Notes under the pieces: model-generated | What the model was told of the DNA's origin: nothing | Database searches by the model: none | The model's input: the letters and a program-made list of their open reading frames with translations, nothing else | NCBI GenBank assembly: GCA_017428945.1 | Contig: JAFRPW010000036.1 | Span: forward strand, 124,001-188,000 | DNA length: 64,000 bases | Direction of reading: 5' to 3' | Source of the DNA: Bacteroidales bacterium | Lineage (GTDB): Bacteria > Bacteroidota > Bacteroidia > Bacteroidales > UBA932 | In this document: positions 50,450 to 58,577 of the stretch, piece after piece | How the letters are laid out: each line of letters opens with the position of its first letter | Position numbering within the stretch: the stretch's first letter is position 1 | Made by a program: the position numbers and the translations under genes

Positions 50450-51952
50450 ATGAAAAGGACCCTTATCATAGCGCTCCTCACGCTTGCCGCCTGCACCGCC
50501 AAGGTCCCTTACGGGGAGACGGTGAAGATGGACAGCGCCACCCTCATGGACAAGATCCGCGGCGGCTGGTACGGCCAGACCATAGGCTGCACCTACGGCG
50601 GTCCCACGGAGTTCAAGTACAAGGGCGGAATCATCATGGAAGAGATTCCCATCCCCTGGTACGACGACTACATCTACGACACGTACATCGAGGACCCCGG
50701 CCTGTACGACGACGTCTACATGGACCTTACCTTCATGGAAACCATGCTCAAGTATGGCCTGGACGCCCCCGTGGAGGAGTATGCCAAGGCGTTTGCCTAT
50801 GCCGACTACAAGCTCTGGCACGCCAACCAGGCTGCCCGATACAACATACTGAACGGACGCGGCGCCCCTGAAAGCGGTCACTGGAAGTACAACCCCCACT
50901 CGGACGACATCGACTTCCAGATAGAGGCGGACTTCATCGGGATGCTGTACCCAGGGCAGGTGAACAAGGCTTCTGAACTTAGCGACCGCATCGGCCACAT
51001 CATGAACTACGGCGACGGATGGTACGGCGGCGTCTACATAGGCGCAATGTACTGCCTGGCCTATGTCTGCGACGATATCCCTACCATCGTCACGGAGGCT
51101 CTCAAGACCATTCCGGAAGGCACCAAGTTCCACAGCACCATTGCGGACGTAATCAAATACTGGAAGAAGTACCCCAAGGACTGGAAGCAGTGTTGGTTCG
51201 AGGTCACAAACCGTCACGCCAACGATGTGGGCTGCCCGGAAGGCGTCTGGAACGGCTTCAACATAGACGCCACCATAAACAGCGCCTTCGTGGCCATCGG
51301 CCTTCTCTACGGCGAGGGGGACTTCCTCAAGACCATGGACATAAGCACCCGCTGCGGCAACGACTCGGACTGCAACCCGGCATCGGCCGCCGGCATACTT
51401 GGCGTAATGTACGGATACGATGCCATCCCGGAATACTGGAAGAAGGGCGCAGAACGTATCAAGGACATTCCTTTCCCCTACACATCGCTTAGCCTGGACC
51501 AGGTTTGCACGGAGAATTTCAAACTGGTGAAAACTTTGTTTTCATGCAACGAAGAAGATTCCGACTGCATCTATATTAACGTGGAAAAACCCCGGCCCGT
51601 CCGGTTTGAGCAGAGCTTTGAGGGGATTGTCCCCGTGGAAAAGCGGGTACTCAAGAAGGCCTTTACAACAAGCGTAGACCTCAGGTTCAAGGGAAACAGC
51701 ATCGTGGTTGAAGGCAGCGTACGCAAGACCGGACACGCAGACGACAGCTACGTCGCGGACATTACCGCGCTCCTGGACGGAAAGGAGGTTGAGCACTTTA
51801 CTATGCCAATTGATTATATCAAGCGCAAGTATGAGATTTTCTCCGCCTACTGCTTTGCAAGCGGAGAGCACACCCTTACCCTCCGCCTCAACAACCCCCA
51901 TCCGGATTATGAACTGTATGCATCTGAAATGGTAGTTTATGATGAGATTTAG
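50450..51952 (+). CDS. Lipoprotein ADP-ribosylglycohydrolase-fold enzyme, copy 3
   Basis: 500 residues. Lipoprotein signal (LIIALLTLAACTAKVP). DraG-like domain with LMDKIRGGWYGQTIGCTYGG, DDVYMDLTF (Asp87, Asp88, Asp92) and RCGNDSDCNPASAAGILGV (Asp305, Asp307), at the same residue numbers as in copy 2, so the two arose by a fairly recent duplication. The C-terminal 130 residues (VDLRFKGNSIVVEGSV, HTLTLRLNNPHPDYEL) are beta-rich. The esterase gene begins 14 nt before its stop. Confidence 0.86.
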   Translation: MKRTLIIALLTLAACTAKVPYGETVKMDSATLMDKIRGGWYGQTIGCTYGGPTEFKYKGGIIMEEIPIPWYDDYIYDTYIEDPGLYDDVYMDLTFMETMLKYGLDAPVEEYAKAFAYADYKLWHANQAARYNILNGRGAPESGHWKYNPHSDDIDFQIEADFIGMLYPGQVNKASELSDRIGHIMNYGDGWYGGVYIGAMYCLAYVCDDIPTIVTEALKTIPEGTKFHSTIADVIKYWKKYPKDWKQCWFEVTNRHANDVGCPEGVWNGFNIDATINSAFVAIGLLYGEGDFLKTMDISTRCGNDSDCNPASAAGILGVMYGYDAIPEYWKKGAERIKDIPFPYTSLSLDQVCTENFKLVKTLFSCNEEDSDCIYINVEKPRPVRFEQSFEGIVPVEKRVLKKAFTTSVDLRFKGNSIVVEGSVRKTGHADDSYVADITALLDGKEVEHFTMPIDYIKRKYEIFSAYCFASGEHTLTLRLNNPHPDYELYASEMVVYDEI

Positions 51953-53486
51953 GTTTTTATATATACTGGGAGCCGTCCTTATCCTCACTTCCGGCAGCTG
52001 TTCAAAACCAAATGACAAGAAGGAAGGTGACGATAAAACCCCTGTCACTCCCGTAACGCCTCCGGAGCCGGAAGGATTCAAGCGCTACCAGAAGGACCTT
52101 GTCCTCAACAGCAAGATCCTCAGGGAGTACGTGAAGTATTCCGTCTATCTCCCGGAAGACTATGAAACCGCCACAGATACACGTTATTCAGTTGTGTACA
52201 TGCTCCACGGCCTGGGAGACAACAACAACTCCTGGAACGGGGACTACCTTCATGCAAATTCCAAGATACTTGGTCAGGAAAGCCTTGGCCTTTCCAAGAT
52301 GATATACGTGTTTCCCCAGGGTTTTGCCAGTTACTACTGCAACTTCTATGACGGCTCGTACAACTACATGGATATGTTTGTGAACGAGCTTATCCCTCTC
52401 ATAGACAAGGAGTATCGCACAATTCCGGACAGGGAGCACCGCAGCATAACCGGCTACTCCATGGGCGGTTTCGGTGCCTGCGCTCTGGCAGAAAAGCATC
52501 CGGAGATGTTCATAGCATGCGCCCCGCTCTCAATGTCCGTCCGCACGGACTGGCAGTATCTTGAAGAGTCACAGAGCGGCTGGGAAAACCAGTGGGGCAT
52601 CATCTTCGGCGGCCTTGGACAAACCGGCGAAGGCCGTATCACGGAATACTACAAGCAGCACTGCCCCATCCACTATTTCAACGCGGAGAACAAGGAGCAG
52701 CTTTCCACCGTGCACTGGTACCTCATCTGCGGGGACGACGAGAAGAACCTTCTCTATTCCAACGACCAGCTTCACTGCGTCATGCGCGACAATGGCTATG
52801 CGCACGAATACCGCGTAGTTGACGGCGGCCACTCCTCCTCGGTCTGGAACCCCGCCCTGGACGAGGTCCTTCCCATGTTCGACTACTACATGAACGGCGT
52901 AACACGCTGGTCTCCCAACCCTGAGACAGACGTGAATCCCGCAGTTGTCACAAGGAACGAGGACGGCACATTTGCTTCAAACAAATATAAGGAAAACGGC
53001 ACCGGAACTGCCCTTTACATCGTCCATAAGAACGAGCTTTCCGACAGCGCACTGGACCGCATCATGTATGCAGCCTGCGCGGATTCTGCCTTTGACAGCG
53101 GGTATGTGATGCTTCCCTGCGACGTATCAGAGAAGACTCTCTCCGAATGGATGTCTTACTGGGATGCCAAGTACCCCAATACCAAAAAGCTGGTCCTGGG
53201 ATATGGAGAAGGTGCAAAGGACGCCCTTGCCCTGCCTTCCGGAACGTTCAAGCGCAGCTACTATGTGAATCCCTCCACCGGAGACAAACCCAACGTGGCC
53301 AGGGACCAGGAAATATATTTCTGCGGAACGGACGATGACAGCAACTATCAGGGCATGAACACCTTGTACAACGCCTGCAAGAATAACGGAGCCAAGTTTG
53401 AGTACAGGATTGTAAATGCTTACAAAGACCCTGTGTACAATATTTTATTGAGTATTTCAGCAATCAAATCATATATTTACTATTAA
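51939..53486 (+). CDS. Lipoprotein alpha/beta-hydrolase esterase (CE1/feruloyl-esterase-like) with a second C-terminal domain
   Basis: 515 residues. Lipoprotein signal (ILTSGSCSKPND), then a proline/threonine linker. Residues about 45-325 are an esterase-D-type alpha/beta hydrolase: VVYMLHGLGDNNNSW, nucleophile in ITGYSMGGFGA, acid in ICGDDE, and His in VDGGHSSSVW. The last 160 residues (TALYIVHKNELSDSALD, KLVLGYGEGAKDAL, YYVNPSTG, EIYFCGTDD) look like a degenerate second hydrolase half: GYGEGA in place of GxSxG. Placement with ADP-ribosylglycohydrolases suggests removal of acyl groups from the same substrate. Start ATG 51939 or 51942. Confidence 0.82.
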   Translation: MMRFRFLYILGAVLILTSGSCSKPNDKKEGDDKTPVTPVTPPEPEGFKRYQKDLVLNSKILREYVKYSVYLPEDYETATDTRYSVVYMLHGLGDNNNSWNGDYLHANSKILGQESLGLSKMIYVFPQGFASYYCNFYDGSYNYMDMFVNELIPLIDKEYRTIPDREHRSITGYSMGGFGACALAEKHPEMFIACAPLSMSVRTDWQYLEESQSGWENQWGIIFGGLGQTGEGRITEYYKQHCPIHYFNAENKEQLSTVHWYLICGDDEKNLLYSNDQLHCVMRDNGYAHEYRVVDGGHSSSVWNPALDEVLPMFDYYMNGVTRWSPNPETDVNPAVVTRNEDGTFASNKYKENGTGTALYIVHKNELSDSALDRIMYAACADSAFDSGYVMLPCDVSEKTLSEWMSYWDAKYPNTKKLVLGYGEGAKDALALPSGTFKRSYYVNPSTGDKPNVARDQEIYFCGTDDDSNYQGMNTLYNACKNNGAKFEYRIVNAYKDPVYNILLSISAIKSYIYY

Positions 53487-53506
53487 CCCATTAAACACAA
53501 AACACT

Positions 53507-54409
53507 ATGAAAAAAATTATGTTACTCATGATGGCAGCACTTGCCATGACAGTTGTCTCCTGCGACAAGAACAAGATTGACGACGAGGAAGATGAGGCCA
53601 AGATCCCCACTCCCACCTATCGCGTTGTTAAGCTCATGAAGAGCTGGGAAGGTGACGACAAGGAGAGCGGCGATATGTATGTTTACAAATGGAACGCCGA
53701 CGGCACTATTGCACAGGTTGACATGGCATGGGCAAAGGACGTCTATTCCAGCATGGTATTCACATGGTCCGGCAACACCGTAACCGTGGTCGATGCAAAG
53801 AACGACAACAAGCCCGTCTGCACCATCACCGTTGACGACCAGAAGCACGCCACCAAGATCACCCAGGCCGCTGACACCGAGGTAGGTAAAGGCTGGAAGA
53901 CCCTCGAGTGCAAATACGATGCAAACGGATTCCTCACCCTTGCAAAGGTTGACGGCACCGTTAACACCGTACAGTCCATCGACGAAGACGGCAACATCGA
54001 GTGGTGGGGCCGCGTAGGTATCGCTTCCCAGGTAGATGAGACCACCACTGCAGCAGGCTGGCGCAAGAAGATGCACACCTACTACAGCAACGTCAACGCC
54101 GCCGGTATCCACGGTGAATGGGACGAGGACGTCAAAGTAAAGCGCTGGTTCTATGAGACCAACCTCGTTGGCCGCGCCTCCGCTCAGATCATGCGCACCG
54201 CTTGGTGGTATGGTGTTGTCAACGATGACAAGACCGAGGTCAAGCAGGAGTATGCCGCAAAGCTCGCTTACTATCCCCTGAACGTGGACGCCAACAACTG
54301 CGTCATCGTTGAGACCAAGCTCTACGACACCAAGGAGAAGTACGAGACCAACCCCGACAGCATGGGTGCTGATGACAAGACCGCATTCGTCTGCGAGAAG
54401 ATCCAGTAA
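53507..54409 (+). CDS. Lipoprotein of the SusCD locus, unknown function
   Basis: 300 residues. Lipoprotein signal (LAMTVVSCDKNKID) with an acidic linker (DDEEDEAK), a typical surface-exposure pattern in Bacteroidetes. The body is beta-rich with YxY/WxxDG motifs (MYVYKWNADGTIAQ, LECKYDANGFLTL). It is in the position of SusE/SusF-like surface glycan-binding proteins but without recognisable sequence. A strong terminator follows, so it ends the operon. Confidence 0.8.
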   Translation: MKKIMLLMMAALAMTVVSCDKNKIDDEEDEAKIPTPTYRVVKLMKSWEGDDKESGDMYVYKWNADGTIAQVDMAWAKDVYSSMVFTWSGNTVTVVDAKNDNKPVCTITVDDQKHATKITQAADTEVGKGWKTLECKYDANGFLTLAKVDGTVNTVQSIDEDGNIEWWGRVGIASQVDETTTAAGWRKKMHTYYSNVNAAGIHGEWDEDVKVKRWFYETNLVGRASAQIMRTAWWYGVVNDDKTEVKQEYAAKLAYYPLNVDANNCVIVETKLYDTKEKYETNPDSMGADDKTAFVCEKIQ

Positions 54410-54423
54410 TCCCCCCTCTCACA

Positions 54424-54472
54424 TTTTTGACAATTTAAGCTAAGCGACGGCCTCCCGTCGCTTAGTTTTTTT
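54424..54472 (+). terminator. Terminator of the SusCD operon, also first copy of a hairpin repeat
   Basis: TTTTTGAC (54424-54431), then CTAAGCGACGG (54440-54450), 4-nt loop, CCGTCGCTTAG (54455-54465) and seven T (54466-54472). Resembles the hairpins at 54704-54757 and 55130-55183. Confidence 0.88.
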
Positions 54473-54521
54473 ATCATGTTTTTTATCACTATTTTTGCAG
54501 CAGCATATATGGTCAGTACCT

Positions 54522-54677
54522 ATGGCACAGATTAAAGACGAAATACAGTACAAGGCCAAGATGGCACGTATTGATCACCTTTTCTTCGAAACGGACGAGA
54601 ACACGCCTGCCGATGATCCCCGCCTACAGGAACTGGACAAGCTCTCAGCCCTGGTGGAAGAGTATGAGAAGCAATAG
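54522..54677 (+). pseudogene. Short HigA-like antitoxin N-terminus without its HTH domain
   Basis: 51 residues. MAQIKDEIQYKAKMARIDHL then NTPADDPRLQELDKLSALVE resemble the N-terminal part of XRE-type (HigA-like) antitoxins of Bacteroides, which usually continue EEYEExHYPI into an HTH of about 60 residues. Here the frame stops right after EEYEKQ, and there is no toxin gene beside it. A TATTTTTG box at 54490-54497 could still drive it. It is read as a truncated remnant, though a stand-alone small protein is possible. It is bracketed by related hairpins. Confidence 0.5.
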
Positions 54678-54703
54678 TTCTTTCCGTATAAAAGGCCCTT
54701 ATC

Positions 54704-54757
54704 TTTTTGACATTTTTTACTAAGCGGCAGAGTATCTGCCGCTTAGCTTGTTATAAT
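54704..54757 (+). repeat. CTAAGCGGCAG hairpin repeat, copy 2
   Basis: TTTTTGAC (54704-54711), CTAAGCGGCAGA (54720-54731), 3-nt loop, TCTGCCGCTTAG (54735-54746), then CTTGTTATAAT (54747-54757). The whole 50-bp pattern recurs at 55130-55183. Confidence 0.7.
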
Positions 54758-55129
54758 TATCACACGCCTATCCGCCGGCGGATGCTGGAACTTCATTAAT
54801 TTTGAGGTGAATAAAAGACTAAACCCGATAGCTTGAATTACTTCAGGGGCTACCGGGAATCAACACTGCAAATATACAATTATTATTGTTATCATCAAAA
54901 AAATGAAGTTTATAGAATTCGAGTCCATTATGTCATCCAAACGGATGAGGCGGTATGTTTTTCTCAGGGTAAGGATATGATATCAACAGCACACCTTCAG
55001 AGTTGTTACGGTAGAATCATAGTTTTGTTCACATGGATGGGGATACCTTCAACGCCCCTATTATTTGGCCTTAACCACGTCTTATCTATTTGTCGGATGA
55101 TTGATAGTATGGCTTGACTTTGCCTCATT

Positions 55130-55183
55130 TTTTTGACTATTTTTGCTAAGCGGCAGATTTTCTGCCGCTTAGCTTGTTATAAT
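55130..55183 (+). repeat. CTAAGCGGCAG hairpin repeat, copy 3
   Basis: TTTTTGAC (55130-55137), CTAAGCGGCAGA (55146-55157), 3-nt loop, TCTGCCGCTTAG (55161-55172), CTTGTTATAAT (55173-55183). Identical stem and tail to copy 2, which lies 426 bp upstream. Confidence 0.7.
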
Positions 55184-55256
55184 AAAGTTCGTCAAGATGG
55201 TGGAATAATGGTATTTGGTAAATACTTTTGTACGTAACCAAAAAACGAAAACCATT

Positions 55257-55862
55257 ATGCACAGAACAAAAGAGACCGAACTGCTAAGGCAGAAGTGCCA
55301 CAACCTGCAAGCCTTGTTGTCCTACCACGTCAAGAAAGAGCTGCGGCTGGAAGAAGAGGTGCTGAGACTCGTCAAAGGCGCCATCGCCACGGAATACACG
55401 GCATTCCTTGGACTTGTGAACGAGATTCTGTACAGCCTTGAGGTAGGGGCAACAAAAAAGCATCTGAAGGAGATTTGTGACCGGTGGCTGCAGGAGTACC
55501 TTGGCACACACACCACCGTGGGCGTCCTTGCAAAGGAGATAAACCAGCAGACCGGCGGAGCGCTGGATTCCCTCCTTTCCGATTTCCCGGAGTTCGGCAT
55601 CTTTGAAGCGAACCTTTTCGCGTGTCTTGCAATTAATGTCAGGGACAGCCTTATTCTGGAGACCTTCGAACTTGGGAAGCCCTCCAACACCGCCAACGAA
55701 AAGCACCTCCTCCTTAAATGCATAAAGACCTCCAAGCTGCGCTCCAGGCTTAAATATCTGAAACTGTTGCAGAGCAAAGATTGCACCTATGGCAAGAATT
55801 TGCTATCTTTGCATGATTTGAGCAAATTCTCTAATGGAAAACCTGAAAAGAACAAAGATTAA
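55257..55862 (+). CDS. Hypothetical protein, possibly a degenerate HTH-type regulator
   Basis: 201 residues. Helical throughout, no signal peptide. A coiled-coil N-terminus ([20 protein letters not shown]) is followed by a helical core, and a C-terminal region ([18 protein letters not shown], then [11 protein letters not shown]) that loosely recalls the HTH end of Bacteroidetes TPR regulators, such as the one at 60.9 kb. The similarity is weak. Its last 29 bp overlap asnS, and the asnS promoter lies inside its 3' end. The ATG at 55257 is the first after a promoter-like box. Confidence 0.6.
   Translation: MHRTKETELLRQKCHNLQALLSYHVKKELRLEEEVLRLVKGAIATEYTAFLGLVNEILYSLEVGATKKHLKEICDRWLQEYLGTHTTVGVLAKEINQQTGGALDSLLSDFPEFGIFEANLFACLAINVRDSLILETFELGKPSNTANEKHLLLKCIKTSKLRSRLKYLKLLQSKDCTYGKNLLSLHDLSKFSNGKPEKNKD
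55780..55811 (+). promoter_or_regulatory. asnS: asnS promoter inside the upstream gene
   Basis: ATTG (55780-55783), a 20-nt spacer, then TATCTTTG (55804-55811). It is located within the coding sequence of the preceding gene and 22 nt before the asnS ATG. Confidence 0.65.
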
Positions 55863-57237
55863 GGCCCTGCTCTCGATGGAACCGGGCGCAGAGGTTCTTG
55901 CCAAAGGATGGGTCAGAACCAAACGAGGCAACAAACAGATTAAATTCATAGCCCTCAACGACGGCTCAACCATAAACAACATACAGGTAGTGGCCAATAC
56001 GGAGCTTTTTGACGAGGAGCTCCTCAAAAAGGTTACCACAGGCGCTTCACTTGCCGTAAAAGGCAAGCTGGAAGCCTCCGTTGGCAGCGGCCAGGCCGTG
56101 GAAATCCAGGCATCTGAAATAGAGGTCCTGGGAGAGTGCGACCCCATGCGCTTCCCCCTCCAGAAAAAGGACACCACCCTGGAGTACCTCCGCACCGTAG
56201 CACACATGCGCCTGAGAACCAACACCTTCGGCGCCGTCCTCCGCATCCGTAACGCCATGGCCTTCGCCATCCACAAGTTCTTCAACGACAAGGGCTTCGT
56301 CTACCTCCACACCCCGCTCATCACAGAGTCCGATGCAGAGGGCGCAGGAGACATGTTCCAGGTAACCACCATGGACCTCAGGAACATCCCCCTGGACAAG
56401 AAGGGCAACGTAGACTTCAGCAAGGACTTCTTCGGGAAGAAGACCTCCCTCACCGTTTCCGGCCAGCTGGAAGGTGAACTCGGCGCCACCGCCGTGGGAG
56501 AGATCTACACCTTCGGCCCCACCTTCAGGGCAGAGAACTCCAACACCCCCCGCCACCTTGCAGAGTTCTGGATGATAGAGCCGGAAATGGCCTTCTACGA
56601 CATCAATGACAATATGGCCCTGGCGGAGGAGTTCGTGAAATACCTCGTACAATACGCCCTTGACAACTGCATGGACGACCTCAAGTTCCTCAACGACAAA
56701 TACGACGACGGCCTCATCGCCCGCATGCAGAGCGTCCTTGGCATCGCCTTCCAGAAAGTCACGTACACGGAAGCCGTAGAGATTCTGGAAAAGGCCATCG
56801 CCGACGGCTTCAAGTTCGAGTATCCCGTCCACTGGGGCACGGACTTCCAGTCAGAGCACGAGCGCTACCTCGTAGAAAAGCACTTCCAGAAGCCCGTCAT
56901 CCTCATAGACTTCCCCAAGGACATCAAGGCCTTCTACATGAAGCAGAACGAGGACGGCCGCACCGTTCGCGGCATGGACGTCCTCTTCCCCAAGATTGGA
57001 GAAATCATCGGCGGAAGCGAGCGCGAGGCCTCCCTGGAAAAGCTGGAGCAGCGAATTGACGAGCTTGGCATGTCCCGCAAGAACCTCGAGTGGTACATAG
57101 ACACCCGCCGCTACGGCAGCGTGCCCCACAGCGGCTTCGGCCTTGGCTTCGAGCGCCTGCTGCTCTTTGTCACCGGCATGGCGAACATCCGTGACGTAAT
57201 CCCGTTCCCCAGAACTCCCAAAAACGCAGAATTCTAG
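55834..57237 (+). CDS. asnS: Asparaginyl-tRNA synthetase
   Basis: 467 residues, full length. An OB-fold anticodon-binding domain (about 18-105, [25 protein letters not shown]) is followed by the class II catalytic core with motif 2 ([24 protein letters not shown]) and motif 3 ([21 protein letters not shown]). It charges tRNA-Asn. It opens a five-gene run with udk, tonB-like, unknown and M16 genes. Confidence 0.97.
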   Translation: MENLKRTKIKALLSMEPGAEVLAKGWVRTKRGNKQIKFIALNDGSTINNIQVVANTELFDEELLKKVTTGASLAVKGKLEASVGSGQAVEIQASEIEVLGECDPMRFPLQKKDTTLEYLRTVAHMRLRTNTFGAVLRIRNAMAFAIHKFFNDKGFVYLHTPLITESDAEGAGDMFQVTTMDLRNIPLDKKGNVDFSKDFFGKKTSLTVSGQLEGELGATAVGEIYTFGPTFRAENSNTPRHLAEFWMIEPEMAFYDINDNMALAEEFVKYLVQYALDNCMDDLKFLNDKYDDGLIARMQSVLGIAFQKVTYTEAVEILEKAIADGFKFEYPVHWGTDFQSEHERYLVEKHFQKPVILIDFPKDIKAFYMKQNEDGRTVRGMDVLFPKIGEIIGGSEREASLEKLEQRIDELGMSRKNLEWYIDTRRYGSVPHSGFGLGFERLLLFVTGMANIRDVIPFPRTPKNAEF

Positions 57238-57240
57238 AAT

Positions 57241-57873
57241 ATGCTCGTAATCGGTATCGCCGGAGGTTCCGGCTCAGGAAAAACCACAGTTGTAAGGGCC
57301 ATCACCGAGCAGCTTCAGGGCAAGGTGGTGGTGATTCCCCAGGACTCCTACTACAAAGATTCCAGCCACGTCCCCGCAGAGGAAAGGAAGAACATCAACT
57401 TCGACCACCCGGATGCCATCGACTGGAAACTCATGTGCCAGCAGATCCGTGAGCTCAAGAGCGGAAAAACCATAGAGCAGCCCGTCTACTCCTATATCAC
57501 CTGCTCCCGCTCCAAAACGGAAACCGTCACGGTAGAGCCCGCCGATGTCATCATCGTGGAAGGCATCCTCATCTTCACCTGCAAGGAACTCAGGGACCAG
57601 ATGAACATCAAGATCTTCGTGGATGCCGATGACGACGACCGCCTCATGCGCATAATGGTGCGGGACATCGCGGAGCGCGGACGCAACATAGAAACCGCCA
57701 TAGAGCACTACTGCGACACCGTCAAGCCCATGCACCTTCAGTTCATCGAGCCCTCCAAGCGCTATGCCGACGTAATCGTCCCCCAGGGCGGCCACAACAA
57801 GGTTGCTATTGACATCATTTCAAACACCATAGAAAAAGCCCTCAAGAGCAAAAGGCAGAAAAAGAAGAAATGA
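57241..57873 (+). CDS. udk: Uridine kinase
   Basis: 210 residues, normal length. P-loop GIAGGSGSGKTTVV, then IPQDSYYKD, NFDHPDAIDW, the EGILIF segment and a C-terminal DVIVPQGG motif. It phosphorylates uridine and cytidine (pyrimidine salvage). Three bases separate it from asnS. The next gene overlaps its stop (ATGA). Confidence 0.96.
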   Translation: MLVIGIAGGSGSGKTTVVRAITEQLQGKVVVIPQDSYYKDSSHVPAEERKNINFDHPDAIDWKLMCQQIRELKSGKTIEQPVYSYITCSRSKTETVTVEPADVIIVEGILIFTCKELRDQMNIKIFVDADDDDRLMRIMVRDIAERGRNIETAIEHYCDTVKPMHLQFIEPSKRYADVIVPQGGHNKVAIDIISNTIEKALKSKRQKKKK

Positions 57874-58577
57874 AACGCCTCTCCCCCGAAACCAAGGCCG
57901 GACTGTATATCACCGCGATAGTTCACGTCGCGGTGATTATCGTACTTCTGCTTGTGCAGATAGGGGCCCAGTGGAAGAGGGAGAACAGTTTTGTGCTGGA
58001 TTTTACAAAGATGGAGGAGCAGGAGCGGGAAGAGCGCGAGAAGGTTTTCAAGGAGATGACGGCAGAGAAGCTGGAAGAGCTCATTGCCGCCGCCCGGAGC
58101 ATCCCCATCCGCAATGTGACGGTGGACCGGTCTTCCCTTAAGGACGACCGCGGCACCAACGCCGAAGAGCTTTACAAAGAGGCGGAACGCCTTGCCCAGG
58201 AACTCAAGGACGGGCAGAATCAGCCGCTGGAGGACGATATTGTAGCCGCTCCCGCGCCTAAAAAGAACGAGCCCAAACAGGAGACAAAGCCATACAGCGG
58301 CCCTTCCGTCCTGTCATGGAGCCTGGACGGCCGCAAGGCCTCACGCCTTCCAATCCCCGCGTACCGCTGCTACGGTGCCGGAGAGGTTACGGTGATGATT
58401 GCCGTAAACAATAAAGGAGACGTCATCAACGTCAAAGTGAATGAGGACATCTCCACAAACGACAAGTGCCTTCACGAGTTTGCAAAGAATGCGGCACGGC
58501 TTTCGAAGTTCTCATCGTCGGAAACCGCCCCCGCAAGGCAGATGGGCACAATAACATACGCTTTTATTGCACAATGA
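57870..58577 (+). CDS. TonB-like energy transducer
   Basis: 235 residues. One N-terminal membrane segment (AGLYITAIVHVAVIIVLLLVQI), a charged helical region (EEQEREEREKVFKEMTAEKLEEL), a Pro-rich linker (APAPKKNEPKQETK) and a C-terminal TonB-type domain (LPIPAYRCYGAGEVTVMIAVNNKGDVINVKV). It could link ExbB/ExbD to SusC-type transporters, or belong to a different TonB-like system. Coupled by ATGA overlaps at both ends. Confidence 0.82.
   Translation: MKRLSPETKAGLYITAIVHVAVIIVLLLVQIGAQWKRENSFVLDFTKMEEQEREEREKVFKEMTAEKLEELIAAARSIPIRNVTVDRSSLKDDRGTNAEELYKEAERLAQELKDGQNQPLEDDIVAAPAPKKNEPKQETKPYSGPSVLSWSLDGRKASRLPIPAYRCYGAGEVTVMIAVNNKGDVINVKVNEDISTNDKCLHEFAKNAARLSKFSSSETAPARQMGTITYAFIAQ

Larger units (their letters stand above)
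54678..55256. other. AT-rich region without a convincing gene
   Basis: 579 bp. It contains the second and third copies of the CTAAGCGGCAG hairpin repeat and an unsupported 94-codon frame (54833-55117) that starts on TTG and has no recognisable protein. A TACTTTTG box at 55223-55230 could serve the gene at 55257. It looks like decayed or recently acquired DNA. Confidence 0.55.

Noticed and set aside
47097-50502. Very long open frames on the minus strand opposite the ADP-ribosylglycohydrolase genes (561 and 548 codons)
   Set aside because: They are mirror frames of well-supported genes in GC-rich DNA, have no recognisable domain, no signal peptide and no promoter, and their composition is typical of antisense shadows.
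54833-55117. 94-codon open frame in the AT-rich region
   Set aside because: Starts on TTG, has no promoter or recognisable protein and no signal peptide; probably chance or decayed DNA.
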